From contig JAKUCV010001740.1 in assembly GCA_028386065.3 (NCBI GenBank), forward strand, positions 1-64,000: 64,000 nt of DNA. The letters run 5' to 3'. Numbering within the stretch: position 1 is the first letter of the stretch; the number at the start of each line of letters is the position of its first letter. A program made the translations under genes and the position numbers. Shown in pieces: positions 11,385 through 24,366 of this stretch. The notes beneath the pieces were generated by a model that worked only from the letters and a program-made list of their open reading frames with translations, ran no database searches and was not told where the DNA came from. Source of the stretch: Turnera subulata. Taxonomy: Eukaryota; Streptophyta; Magnoliopsida; Malpighiales; Passifloraceae.

Positions 11385-12169
11385 CACAGCCGATCAAGTG
11401 TTTGGGGACTTTGGGATTGCGAGATTATCCAAGCCTATTAAAGTGGGTTGGTTTTTGGGTTCAGGGTCATCAAGTAAAAGACAAAAACAATAGGCAAGAA
11501 GAGGCTTTTGCTAAACTCAATGCACACACCACTAGAATAATACTTTAGAAATTTATTTTCCCCTCAAGAAAGAGAAGAGACAATGCCTTTTTTCTTTAAT
11601 AAAAAAAAATGAAATAGAATGGAGAGAGAGAGGGAGAGGGAGAGGGAGAGGGAGAGGGGAAGAAAAAGGTTCGGTGGACAAGTTGGACAAAAACACACAC
11701 TTGTAGGAAATGTACATGCATCTAAAATGTTGTTTCTTTTTTACGTTGGAAAAGTTACTTTTATGTAAGGAGTAAATTACAAATTTTGTGTCGATTTTGA
11801 CTATTTGTTTCCTGGTCTAATAGTAATACTACTGCTCTCTATCATTAAAAACATAAATTGCGTTTATCCTTCATCGGTCAACAAACGCTTTTTACTGGTC
11901 AATGACATTTGCTCACCCCCTATTTGTGTCTTTTTTTTTTTAATTTTTAATTTTGTGCAGGGGACAAAAGAAGCAACAACGAATGATGCGTTTCAGCTTA
12001 ACTAGCAAAGGCAATTATTCTCAGTTATTACCAATTAAAAAGGAGAAGAAAGGGTATCATTCCCTAAATTTGGGAGGAAAGGTGAAATATGAGGTGCCTC
12101 TATCTCATCACTGACAGACAGACTGGTATTTTTTCCAAGTATATATGGAATTGGTCAGTGAGAGCGTAT
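11385..12169. other. Upstream region of EIL copy 2
   Basis: Probable promoter and leader of the minus-strand EIL gene. It includes a GAGAGG microsatellite at about 11618-11657, which would read as a CT-rich tract on the gene's strand. No other gene is supported. Confidence 0.5.
11618..11657. repeat. GAGAGG-type microsatellite
   Basis: Repeated GAGAGG units interrupted only slightly. It lies about 240-275 nt upstream of the EIL copy 2 start codon. CT-rich leaders are common in plant genes, so a 5' untranslated location is possible. Confidence 0.8.
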
Positions 12170-12390
12170 CCTCACTCAATGAAGATTAAGGACCTGTGTA
12201 TTTTTTCACGCAATAGTTTTTGGTATACAAGTTGTCACTGGGACTCAAACTCAAGATTAACCTCAATGCCATTTGAGCTACGATCATTAGTTTTTTTCTC
12301 ATAATAGTTTCGGTAATATAAGTTGGACTGACCTCAATACCACTTAAGCTAAGCTCATGGGTATTTTCCACGCAATAGTTGGGGAAGAAA
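12170..12390 (-). repeat. tRNA-like repeat, possible degenerate SINE (two partial copies)
   Basis: On the minus strand, AGCTCAAATGGCATTGAGG resembles a pol III A box and GAGTTTGAGTCCC resembles a B box. A second, poorer copy of the A-box part lies about 75-90 nt away (AGCTTAAGTGGTATTGAGG). The repeat unit also includes a shared CACGCAATAGTT motif at both sides. No target duplication was found, so this is tentative. Confidence 0.35.
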
Positions 12391-12779
12391 AAAAAATGTA
12401 AGCTATTGTCTTTTGTTCCTTTCTCGGGATAAATTCTGGTGGACTGGAGTCCTTGTTGATGTGTTTTTCTTTTTGCCATGCAACTTGACGCCTCAAGGTT
12501 CCATTCATTCCATATGGAAGGAATTTCTTTCCAGAAAAAAAAAAAAACTTTTTAATGTTTTGTAACGGAAAAGAAAGATGCCTATTTGACTTACGGTAAA
12601 TAGCTGGCTATACGGGAAGGATCTAAATCTAATAAACACTTCTGAACATTCCTTTTATATAGACAGGCACATTGTACACACTTTTCATTTGTCATCTTTA
12701 TTAAAGTATCTTGGGATTTTGTTCAAAATAATCAGATAAATGCAGCATTGGTAAAAGTACTGAGGAAGATCTTTCTGCA

Positions 12780-13195
12780 TCATCGGTTCAAATAATTCGA
12801 GAAATGAATTAGTAAATAGACAAATCCAAACAGTCCCATCATTTTGACAAAGAGAGGTATGTACATCAGGTAGTCCTTCCTGGAGTGGTGCAGGTCTTCC
12901 TTCATCCGGACCATGGCCTCATTTAAGTCTGATTCCACTAATATTTCTGGTTTTGGCCCATCTGTAAAATTTGCAGTGTGCCCACTCTTGCTGCGTTTGA
13001 TAATCATAGCCGGATTTGAGATGGTTGGGGCAAAAAATTAATCAAAATCTTTTGGTTTCTCCATTTCCAGAGATACCAACACGAAGTAGGCATCATTCTG
13101 AGTTCTTTCCATAGGAATGACAAACCCAAAGAATCCATCATTTTGAGTAGGAGAGGTATGTGCTCTTTTTGCCTTTTGAAATTGTGAAAGTCCAT
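12780..13195 (-). other. Unrecognised coding-like segment with internal duplication
   Basis: Two short open frames on the minus strand share a duplicated motif: AAGAGAGGTATGTACATC-like sequence near 12849-12870 and AGGAGAGGTATGTGCTC near 13147-13165, both next to CATCATTTTGA. In one frame the copies read MMGLFGFVY and NDGFFGFVIPMERTQNDAYF. No known domain is recognised. It could be a decayed gene fragment or the far 3' region of the large gene that ends at 13473. Confidence 0.25.
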
Positions 13196-13472
13196 GCTTC
13201 AGGTTATATCAGTACTACTGGTTTTTGTCATTCCTTCAATTATTGAAGAGTCATGTGATCTTTTGTACTCTTAATTTTCAAGTCAGCCTAAGAATATGCA
13301 CTCACACGACACCACACACACCGAGACACAGAATTCCATAGATTTACTTTTCCATTTCTATAAAATGCCGGTAAATTATTGAGAAGACCAGCCAATAGGT
13401 GGTACTACAAAAGTGGAAAGCAGCAGCTATGCCATTGCCAAGCACAGACAGGCAGGCTTATGACTGTAAACC

Positions 13473-16400
13473 TTACTTTGACCTAACAACTTCTTCTTTC
13501 ATGGCAAGAGACAGGGCACTAAGACTGCCTCCACTCTCCACTCTGACTCCGGGCATGGCAATAGCCCTACTTCCTACAAATCCACCTTCTCCAACTCTAA
13601 TCTTACCAAACTTGACCTTCCCTCCTTCACCTTCATAGATGTGTCCAAACAGCAACGCTTCCCTTCCCACACATCCACCACCCTCAATCTCCACCATTTC
13701 TGGATTCAGTGATGCTCCCATGCTGTCCACATAAGTCCCTTGCTCCAGTTCAATCTCTGAACCCATCAACTTCATCCACACCATGAACAAAATGGACCCA
13801 CTTGTCATTTCAATGAAGTAGTCTCCAACTACTGTTCTAAAAGCTTGCCATACAGTGTCCATGAAGACTCCGATGCTCCAGATGAGAACTGTTTCACCTT
13901 CTCTTTTCTTCCCCACTAGAACCCATTTGGCAACTGCACAAGCCAAAGCAGACAGAATCCCTGAAGAAACCCAAAGTAATGGGAGCAGCCAATGCAGTGC
14001 CAGTTCCTTACTTTCCTTGAAGAGAAGAAACCAGTTTAGAGGAGCAAAGATGATCAAACCCATGAGGAAGTATGGCAGAACTGTCTGCAGCAATGGCTGC
14101 ACCAAGATTGCCCACAAGGTCTGATGCCAAGTCCTTGCTAGTGTAACTTTTCCTGAATCCTTTTTTTCTGATAATGCTGCCGCCATTGGACAGCCTGACA
14201 GGTCCACCTTAACATCAGATTGCTCTATGAACATCCTCCAAGCTTCTGGAAGAGGCTCACCATTTCTCACATGCTGGCAAATTTCATATATCAGTGAACG
14301 ACCATGATCAATGGAAGCACTCTGTGTGCATGACGTAGCGCGGATGAGATCGACCTCTTTGCATCGAAGGTAAGGATTGAACTCCAGCCTTTCTGATTCT
14401 TCATTTGTCAGGTTTTGATAGATCTGAATCTCACCCACATCATTGTACGGGAATTCTGTCTCATCCCAAGGCTTAGTGCAGTCAAGTGCAATGTCACAGG
14501 TTGCTTCATCCTGTGGAACCGGCCTTACTTGCAGCTGGAAAATGTAGCGGACGCCACCAGGAGAACTTACACGCCTCTGGAAATCCTCAGCAAGAAACAG
14601 CAATGGACGCTTGTCTTTTTCATCCCTTGGAATTGCACCTGTTTCTGGTGGAAGAATTCCAATAGGCTCCACCTTACCTGAATCCTCACCAATGTTTTCA
14701 TCATGAGGCCTCAGCTTGAATTTCACATACATTTCCTGTCCATCTGCAAACCGCAGGAGCCTGCAAAAGTTTGAGTAGTAATGTAGCTCAGAATAGGAAT
14801 CAGCATTGCGAAGAGACATCCACACTGCATCCCGAATATGCGGTACTCGCTTCACATGTGCTTCTCTTGCAGGAAGACCACACACCAGCCATGTTGCAAA
14901 ATCAGAAATAGTTCGAGCATAGAATGCCTTGCCTGTCTTCAGCGTTAGGTCAAGGAATGGAGAAGAAATGGTACCATTTTCATCAGACAGTATTCTTATT
15001 GCTCCACCTCGTGCATCTATCCTTGCATCGTCATCTGCACTCAGGCTGTTGCTGTGCCTGATAATAACAGGATAGCTCTTCCCCGCCTGGAAAATCTTGT
15101 GGTCTGGCAACCCTTTCAGGTTGTCATAAAGCTTTAAATACCCCTTCCCGCTGACACCAATGCGGTGGAAATATCTTGATTTAACCTTCAACGTAGTTGC
15201 AGCCAAGTTTGCAGCCAGGTTCCCAACTATCTTCTTGTACTTCATGTCCATCTCTTCAATCCTATCATCCAAAGCATGCATGGTGTTCTTGATCATAACT
15301 GGTGCTTGAGAGCCAACATAAACACCACCCCTTTTAAGAACTGAATTCACTGGAGCCACAGAAAGAGCACCAAGAATGACATTGGATTGAACAACTGAAC
15401 CTGGCAGGACAAGACTTTGACTCCCAACTACCGAGTTATCTTGCACTTCAATTTCCTCACTAGTGAATCCACTTGAATGGTAGAACCCAGCAATCATTCG
15501 ACTGAAGTCACCAAGATGAACTCCGTCACCAATTGTTATCAGTTTGGGGTCTGAAACTGGATTAATAGCCCTGATAGAACAATGTTTCCCAACTTTTGCA
15601 CCCAAAAAGCGCAGGTACATGCAAAATGCTTCTGTTCCTGATAGGAGCTTGGAGAATCTATGGTGGCAGGCAATGGTGATGCGATGTCGAAGCCACGTCT
15701 TGAAGTGGGGCTGGCTTTTCTCTTGTTTAGCAGCAAGTAAATGGGTCAAAGTGCATGTGAGGAAGCTGAGTATCAGGCCATGAGCTAAGTAAGCAATGGC
15801 AGCCGAGATGGCAAAATTAGCAGGATCAAGATGGAAACTGGGGAACATTGTTGCATATGCAATGACAGTGAATGGAATCCAGTGAAAGGCTCCAGCGATG
15901 CAAATAAATGAGAAATGTTGAAGGGAGGCAGACTTTTGGGATAGCCTAACATAAATAGAGTAGGCAATGGCTGCCGAGATGGTGCTGAGGAAGCCAACCA
16001 CATATATACCCATCAAGTGGTAAATGGCATAGTTTTGGGGAAGCATTACACCCTGAAAACAAGACAATGGCACAAGTTAATCACCTTACTGTGAACAATC
16101 TTAACTCATGCAAACAACTCCCTGAAAAAAAATCAAATAGAAAATCACTTAGGCACATAGTACAAGTTATGTTGTGGTTGGCAATTATTGTCACAGAAAC
16201 CTATGATAAATATTAACAAAGTGATTCAGTGAACAGATTCTTGTACCTTTTGAAGGAAAAACCTATAAACCGTGCAGTTATCATATTAAAGTTGTAGAAG
16301 TTGCATGGTAATCTACATACTTTAAAGAAGAATTTACCTTTTGAATATTGTGAAGCTTGCTAGACTTGAACACAGGCTTTCCACCTTCAGTCTTTTGCAA

Positions 16401-19400
16401 GGGCAAGACTTCAGCTTCTTCAGCCAATATACTTCCTTTTTGGATTACAGCATATGGACCAACAGAGGACTTGCTGCCAATTCTGATAGGACGGACACTC
16501 AGGATTCCATTCTTCACCTCATGTCCTTGAATCAATGCTCCTTCAGCAATCACAGCTCCCTCTCCTATTGAAACTAGAGAAGGGTCTGTAATATCAACTG
16601 TGTCCAGCAAAACTGATGACCCAATCCTAGCTCCGAACATCTCGAACCAGTAATTGAGGAACACTGTTCCTCTCAAATGCTCTGCAAAAACCTTTGAAGC
16701 AATTTCCTGGACCTTGTAAAGTGCCCACCACCTAACAAAATCAGTTGACCATATGGGAATATCTGGGGTCAACATGTAATTTGGCCGCAAGAAAGAGTTC
16801 CCCAGGAAGGAAATGCTGATACAAGTAGAAGCAATGCAAAGAATCCAAGCAAGAGGAGCTAAGGTCATACAAACCATATATCCCCACCATGTTTCCTCCC
16901 TGGATATGTAGCTGGCAGAGACAAAACTTGTGAAAGAAGAAACTGAAAAATAAGCTGGAAAGCTCAGCAACCCGCAGACATAAATGAGAGCAAGCAGTTG
17001 GAGACACCATATGCCGATTTGATGAGTCTTGGAAATTTCTGTTACCAACTCAGCAGAATCAATGTCGGGTAAGGGTTCTGGGAGGTAGGATTGAGAGTTC
17101 ATGACCTGGGGTTGAGACTTCATGACAAGACTCTCTGAGAAGCTTGCCAAATCTGCAATGCAGGTTGCAGTGAAGATGTCAACCGCTCCAACTGGCACTC
17201 CAAGAAAATCTGATAGTTTCTGAGCTGCTCTGACCACCCCAATTGAGTCAATCCCGTAGGATACAAGATTCTCAGTTGTAGAGATATTCTTGATAGGAAT
17301 TCCTGTCTGCTCAGAAACCAGCCCCCTGAGAAACTCCACAATTTCCTTGTTACTCAATTTGGGACTTGGAGAGGGAGAACTAGCCAGCTGAGGTTGAGTT
17401 GCTATTCTGTCCTTGCATGAGCCAGTAGTGTGTGATCGACTTAATGTTCTCTTTTTAGGAACTGGGTCAGGAACTGTATTTAGAGTTCCATCAGCAAATT
17501 GTTTGAGGCATTCAAATCTCTTGATTTTGCCTGAAGTTGTTTTGCTAATGGTCCTGGGCTTGATTAGCTTGACAGCAGCTACAGCAACACCATGTTCTTC
17601 TGCTATGCGATTCTTAATGTGATCAACAACATCCTTCTCGACAGGCTTACCATCTCTAACCTCGGCAATCACCACCAAACCAACTTGGTCAGAACCATCA
17701 GGAACAGGAATCCCTCTTGTAGACAAGACTTCCTCAGGAACTCCAATGACTGCACAGCAGCCAGGCCGCAGAAGTTCACTTGCTGTCTCAACTGTCTTTT
17801 CAACATCTGCAGAGTAAATATTTCTTCCTGCTACTATAATGAGGTCCTTGATTCTTCCAGTGATGAACAGTTTTTCATCAATAATGCGACCCAAATCTCC
17901 AGTTCTAGTATACTTTCTTCCGGGGTGATCAGGAAGCTCATTTCTGAAAATTTTCTGGCTAGTTTCTTCCTTGCCCCAGTACCCAACTCCTGCACTAGGA
18001 CTACTGATCCATATTTCACCTTCTTTTCCTGCTTCTTGTAGCTCTTTGCATGTGTCTGGGTCGACTATTCTGATGTCAACATCTGCATCATCTGGTTTGA
18101 CATATCCGCAACACACTCTTCCTTGCCAGTCAATCATGATGGGCTTATCTTCCCCAAATGCACAATTGACAAAAACACAATTCTCGGCCAAACCATAACC
18201 AGGAGCCATCACTTCTTGAGGAAGGTGAAATGGTCGAGTGAGCTCCAAAAATCTTTTCAGAATTTTCTGCCTCACAGGTTCTGCAGCAACCATAAGGAAA
18301 ATCATGGACGAGAGATCATAGTTCTTAACTTTTAGTGTGTCAGACTCCAGCCTTCGAATGACTAGCTCGAAAGCAAAGTTAGGGCCAGCACTGTGAGTAG
18401 CTCGATATTTGCTCATGGTGTGAAGCCATAAAAGCGGATTCTTAATGAAAGTCATGGGGGAAAATAAAATGGCTGATCCACCACTCACCATAGCAGTGAA
18501 AAGTCCACCAATCAGCCCCATGTCATGATACTGAGGAAGCCAGCTCACTAGCACAGTCTTCGAGGTGCTCTTATACCTCCTCCGCATCAACTTGACATTG
18601 TGAATAAGCCCACCATGAGTGATCATGACACCTTTAGCATCACCAGTGGATCCCGAAGTAAATTGCAGAAAGCATAAATCATCTGGCTGCGGTTCAGGTT
18701 GATGATCCATCTTTTCTGACAAACTGCTTTTGGACTCCTTGATCCATGTATCTGTGTGTACCCAAGGAAGGTTAGGCCAGCGAGCTGAAACTTTGCCATT
18801 CTTTCCTGACAATGAGATCAGATTCTTCACTGCCCCTGCCCGAACTGCCGAGTGGTAAAGGAGTGTTGACAGAATTGCCACAGCATTACAAGATTTAGCC
18901 ACATTTTCTATCTTCAGAAGTGCTTGTCCCCCTCTTTGCATAGGATCTGGTGGAAGTACTGGAACTGGTATTACTCTAGCTCTTAAGCACCCAAAGAAGG
19001 CATCCACAAATTCCAGACCTGGAACATGAACTAGAAGGACCCTGTCACCAGGCTTGATGACTGGTTTCCTGCTGGTCAAGAGCTTATTAGCAATGCAAGT
19101 GGCATTAGCATCGAGTTCTGCATAAGTCCTCTGGGACACCACAGCCCCTTCTTCATTGATCCAAGTGTACAGTGTTTTGCTCTTTGAGGCCTCTTCCTTC
19201 CCCCAATGTTTCAAGTAAGCATCAAGCGAACAGAGATCAGGAAACTCCACTCCTGGAACTTCTCCTAGTTCTTTTGAGCCTCTATCCCGGATAGCAGATT
19301 GCAAAGTGAACAAACTCTGCATGCCACATTTCACCAACTAAGTTTTCTCTTCCATTCACTTGTATTGACTATTTTATGTTCTAACTATCTCTCTTGCTAT

Positions 19401-21216
19401 TAATGTCAAATTACCTTAACGTATGGAAAAACTGGCAAAGACTTGTCCGTTGCAAAATGCTTGCACATTAAGGCCATTGCATAGGATGAATTTCTTTCGG
19501 TGAGCTCGAATGCCATTAGTCCACCAACATAGTAAGTGTTCCTCTGGCCTTGAAGCTCGGACTCCACTCTCTCGTAGAAACCATCATGCATATCTATATT
19601 GAATATGAAAATGAAGTTACCATAGTTCTTTTCTCATAGAGTTCAACTATGAAGAACTAGTTCATGAAGCATACCTTGGCTACTAACATGAGGAAAATAT
19701 TTAAATCTGCGCTGCAGTACCACCTTCTCAACTTCTGCACCCATGTTCTTCACTACTTTCATGGCAAGCTGAGTGACTTCTGGTCCCTTAACATCAGCAG
19801 AGTTCCCATAAGACCAGAACAAGAAAATATCGGTGTCGGCATAGAATTTCTGCATTGCTACAGGATGACCAATTGTTGCTGGATCTTCCATATATTCACT
19901 GAAGTAATAAAAGCCGATTGGCATATCTTCGAGTCCTGTAATCTTTAGAACTGTAGTGTAGTAATCAATTGTCTGCACTTTGCTGAACAACTCCATTTCA
20001 AGCTCACTGAAATCCATCACTTCACTCCCAGGTTCTGAAGCAAGAATGCTTTGTCAAAAGACTCCAAAACAAAGTGAAAAGAAACTTTTAAGACACATCT
20101 GCTCATTTTTTGAATAATTAATTGAGCAGATGGAAAAAGCTGAGAAACAGCCCACAAACCTGTAGAACATTCAGCTGGACACCTGTAGGTCCTTCCACTT
20201 GTGAAAGGAAAGCTACCCGAAATAACAATCTTGTCGAACTCAAGTGCTTCAACTTCTCCATTGCTATTTTTGACATCAACACTGACACTTTCAGAGTTGC
20301 GTTTGACTGCCAATACTTCAGTCTCGTAACTAACTTTTATTGGAAGTGAGCCAGCTATCTTTTCCCAAAGACTAGTATATCCACCTTTGAAACGTCTTAT
20401 CTTTCCAGCCATGGAAGTCCTGGTAAACTCATGAATGTAGGCATAAGGCATGTCTTGGACGAATCCATAACCGGATGCAGTGTATCCGTAAGCTACCGAT
20501 TTGGGAACTGACTTGAGTCCTCTACTCTCAAGATATGCAGGAGTCAAATCTGAAGCGAATTCACTCACAGCATGGATTCCAATTCGAGCTGAATCTTTCG
20601 CCTTGTCCTGGAACGAGAGGAATGCAAAAGAATTTAAAATGGTTTACAAGGATACAACCCAAAGCCAATAAAAAAACATAGTTGATAAATTCTGTGCAAT
20701 AAAGTAAAAGTTGCCAACCTGGAGTTCCAAGGTCAGTGAAATGACAGATACATAATCATCTGCAACTTTGCTGTCCTGATACTTTCCAGTAGAGGCATCA
20801 ATTAGAGCAAGCTTGTGGGAGTCCATTTCTTCTAATTCTGAGTCGGCCTCTTTTGCCAAATGAAAGATGACTGGTGCACTATTTTTAGCAAGAACCTGTC
20901 CCCCTAGATCATAAATCTTTCCTGCAGAGAGTGTGACAAACAGTTTTAAGTTATATGGTACATAGCAGAGCACTTTGAATGAAAGAATCAGCTTTTTCTA
21001 CCGTCATTTTGTACCTTCAATGTCAACTGATTCGCACATCCCACCGGCTGTATGATGCTTCTCTAGTAGAGTCACATTACGATAGCCAAGCTTGGTTAGT
21101 GCATAAGCAGTGGATATGCCACTTGGTCCACCTCCCACAATCCCGATTCTAGTGTCCACGGGCAGGCATGGATGTAGCTTGGTGAATTGATCCTCTATGG
21201 ATAATGTTGTGTCCAT
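13473..21216 (-). CDS. Multidomain FAD oxidoreductase / acyl-AMP ligase / ACP / beta-helix protein
   Basis: One gene of about 2,188 residues can be read across seven coding exons: 21216-21015, 20921-20719, 20607-20160, 20034-19675, 19593-19415, 19337-16338 and 16052-13473. All introns are GT-AG and every junction keeps the frame. Residues 1-330 form an FAD-dependent amine-oxidase-like domain (GIVGGGPSG, then LLEKHHTAGGM; YYVGGLMAFE). Residues about 370-940 form an adenylating domain (FTSGSTGDAKG about 555, YGLAEN, TGDLG, SGKIKR). The motif WLPQYHDMGLIG is typical of fatty-acyl-AMP ligases. An acyl carrier domain follows, with the phosphopantetheine serine in YGIDSIG near 1027. Then come membrane segments and hexapeptide beta-helix domains near 1220-1330, 1480-1590 and 2105-2188. 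It may load and oxidise a lipid-like chain at a membrane; that is inference. Exon 6 could instead start 18 nt later. Confidence 0.88.
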
Positions 21217-22902
21217 CCCTTAGGCAGTTGCAGACTGTCAAGAAGAAGTACAAAAGTGAGTACAGCTTCTAGCTCCAAATTTTTCTAAAGCATCACTCAG
21301 AGGCTTGAGGTATCTGTGAGTGATCCCATTTTCTGAATTTAATGACACTATGACTCATTCTAAGTACAGAAGAGTTGTAACTGCCTCCACAATCCAAGAA
21401 AAACAGAAGAAAGAAGAGAAAGTAAATATTCTTTGATCAATGCTCTATAGATATATATATATATATTAGCCAAAGATGAGTTCTTTCCGAGAAAGTTTGT
21501 AAACCATGATTTTTGTCGTCCTTTTTACGTAGGAATCCTTCTCCTGTCCATTATCTCATGTCATATTCTTCAACCAGACAAAACCAAGTACTTTTCAATC
21601 CTGTTCCTCCTCAGAAACATCACCTCTAGCAGAACCGAAAAAGGTGAACAAAAGAGTTTGCTCATTCTATAGAAGCCATCGCCGAAAGAGAATCATTTTG
21701 GACAACACAAACTCTTCTTCGAGGTAGAAAATGCATGCAGAAGTCTAACTACTGCTTAAAAGCAACATACAAACTAACTAACTAACCTCAGAGACAAAAG
21801 CAATTGAAGAGTGCCACAACTCCTTTCCTTGCTTGCTGATGAAGCTTGAAGATCACCGCAGCTCTCTGTAATAATGACATTGTCAACAAACGGTCAGGAA
21901 ACCAAAAAAGGCACCAAACCCACATAGAGTTATGCTCCACATTGTCTTGTGCAAGTCTAGTCCTCATGCTTTCTTTCTTTCTTTTTTTTTTTTTTTGTCT
22001 CAAAAGATCATAAAGAAATGAATACGTAGATGGTTTTAAACACAGTAACTAACTGATTAACATACCTTTAGCTAGAGCTGAATTATTACATGAACAAAAG
22101 GAAGGGGGTTTAGTTTAATGCCTAATGGCAGGATAAGAAACGCATGACACTATCCAAAATGTTAAACAAAAACAAATAAAGCCTGCCGATTCACCACACC
22201 AAGACCTTGCTTATCTCATACTGGAATTTATAACACCTGAGATTCCCAAAAATTCCAGGCAGTACAAGACAAAAATTTCACTCTTCACTACTCTTGAAAA
22301 CTCCGATAATTTCCGATCAGAGGCTGCAAGATATTCTACATTATTCCATTTTTATGCTTGTCAACCTTTGTGGGTAAATCCGCCTTGATGATGATCATAA
22401 GTTTATTATCTAGCAGACAAAGGCATAGTACATATGTAATCAAAATTCACAGGAATATACGAATTCGTTTACTTTGATAATCAGAATATTAAGCAATCTG
22501 TGTAGTTGAAACCTCAGCTCAGGCAATGCAAAGTTGGATTGTATTTCCTTTAGAAACAAAGTCGTTTTGTTCATTCTTTTCTTGACTTGTTCTACTTCCT
22601 ATTTATTAAGGTTGGAAAATGATAGGTAAGGAATTTAATATATAATGGGTGACAGTTAAGTACTGTTACCACGCAAACAAACATCAACTAACTAACTAAT
22701 ATCTTGGCCTTCCTTTCTCTGTTTTTTCTAATGAAACTAATGTTTAAATAGGAGAGTACTGTATTGATTTAAAAAAAAATTATAAGTAACCTCAAGCCTT
22801 ATCTTCCAAACCTTAAGTTTTAGAAATTATTGTGGTGAAATATATGAACCATTTCAAGTTGCAGATGGCCCAAGTATTTATGTATGTCAAGGGTTTGAAG
22901 TT
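21217..22902. other. Upstream region of the large fusion gene
   Basis: A CAG acceptor-like site lies about 20 nt before the start codon (minus strand CTTGACAG then TCTGCAACTGCC). A donor-like GTTAGT follows TCTGAG near 21788 on the minus strand. This suggests a non-coding first exon near 21790-21860 and an intron in the 5' leader, but it is unproven. A short TA repeat is at about 21451-21466. The remainder has no gene. Confidence 0.4.
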
Positions 22903-22916
22903 TGTACGTTTTTTTT

Positions 22917-23093
22917 GGTTTCACACCCGGTATCCGGAGCTTTGCCCCGACTAATCCGGTCGACCCGAGTCGCGCACCTGAGTATGGTGGGTGAGTCTCC
23001 CAATGGGTATTTTCTGCATACACGAGGACTCGAAGCTAAGACCTCGCTTAAGCAGAACCAAGTCGCTTACCAGTTAGACCAACCCCTCATTGG
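22917..23093 (-). mobile_element. tRNA-derived SINE
   Basis: Read on the minus strand the body starts near GAGGGGTTGGTCTAACTGG (A-box part), has a TTCGAGTCC B box, and ends GGTGTGAAACC followed by an A-rich tail. The same short sequence, TGTACG plus a T run on the plus strand, flanks both sides (22903-22916 and 23094 onward) and is taken as the target duplication. The layout is that of an Au-like plant SINE; the exact family was not verified. Confidence 0.75.
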
Positions 23094-23187
23094 TGTACGT
23101 TTTTTTTTTTTGAAGTATGTGCATTGATGCATATTCCTGATAATTTATTTCATGGCTTATTGGTAACAGAACTTTTGGAGAATATTG

Positions 23188-23285
23188 TGGGCTTATATAT
23201 ATGTGACACACCAAGCACTCCACATATGAAATGGAGTGGGCTTATATATATGTGACACACCAAGCACTCCACATATGAAATGGAG
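23188..23285. repeat. Two-copy 49-bp tandem repeat
   Basis: The unit starting TGGGCTTATATATATGTGAC is present twice without visible mismatches (23188-23236 and 23237-23285). It is AT-rich and contains TATATATATG and CACATATG. Confidence 0.92.
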
Positions 23286-24283
23286 GATGGTGTGGTGTCA
23301 TTATGGGCTTTATATATATGGATATATTGCACACCTCATACTAAATATATACTTTTTTTTAGAACATCATACTATATAATATATATACACTTTGTACAAA
23401 ACAATTTACTTAAATTTTTCAGACGAGAAAACTGGATGTCATACATACTATATATATGCATCAATTTATTATTAATTTGCTAATTTTAGCATTGATGAGG
23501 TAACTACGGTCTACTCTATTAATAAAGCTTATAGTTGTCATTACTTATATTAAATGAAAGCATACGTCATGGAAGAAATGACATTTAATCCTTATTAATC
23601 TGTGCTAGTCTGAATATGCATGCATGTTATTCATGGTAATTTATGACGAAAGATAAATAAACACTAGAAGTAACTTCGATAAGATCTCAAGTTACACCTT
23701 GACTATATGATACCAAAAAAAATCAAACCCACAAATGCAGAATTATATAAAAGTTTGGAAGGACGGAAAGAAAATATGGTAAGAAAACGAGGGGGAAAAA
23801 AGGGGACGGAAACAATTTTCAGTTTTATGAATTCTTACAAATAGGGAATGAGAGAAGACTGTTCCACCATTGACTATTTAGAAATGGTATTAGTGCAATC
23901 CAATATGAATCTCATGTACAGTGAAAGTGGATTGAATGCCTAACTTTACGTGAAAAGACGGATATTAAAACAAAATGAAATACAAGCATAGAAAGCTCTT
24001 CCAGATCCCAAACCTAAATAAGAGTTCAAAACGAATAGCTCTAAATACTTTTGTTTGATAAAAAAATGGAAAATACTAGAAGTTGTGTATCTATCTTGGA
24101 AGCCTGAACACCCTGCATGAATGGCTTTTTTATAGCCAAACTTGAGCGACCTACATCTAGCAATCTTATTTTCCATCCTCCAATATGACACCCGGAATTA
24201 ATGAGTATAGGAAGTATAAGTCAGGAGTGCATGGATGATGATAAAGGGGTATATAAATGACTTGAATCTATGTTAAGATAGCA
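23286..24283. other. AT-rich intergenic DNA
   Basis: No gene, RNA or element boundary is recognised. Several short TATATA runs are present. Confidence 0.5.
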
Positions 24284-24366
24284 GAGATCCTGTGAGACTA
24301 TGTAGGGATGAGGTTGCATAATTGGATAATTTTATAATTATACAGTTGTGAGACTGTATAATTAAG
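24284..24366 (+). repeat. Left half of a dispersed repeat split by the TRIM
   Basis: This stretch together with 25267-25345 resembles 27890-28030 (GAGACTAT..AAGGATG, ATAATTATA, TACAAG). The second location has no TRIM in it, so it works as an empty-site comparison. Confidence 0.6.

Noticed and set aside
16281..19337. The adenylation/ACP part and the 13473-16073 part as separate genes
   Set aside because: Good donor (16338) and acceptor (16052) sites join them in phase, and the same holds for all upstream exons.
13399..20349. Plus-strand open frames across the large gene
   Set aside because: They overlap clear minus-strand exons, lack motifs and are shadows of coding sequence.
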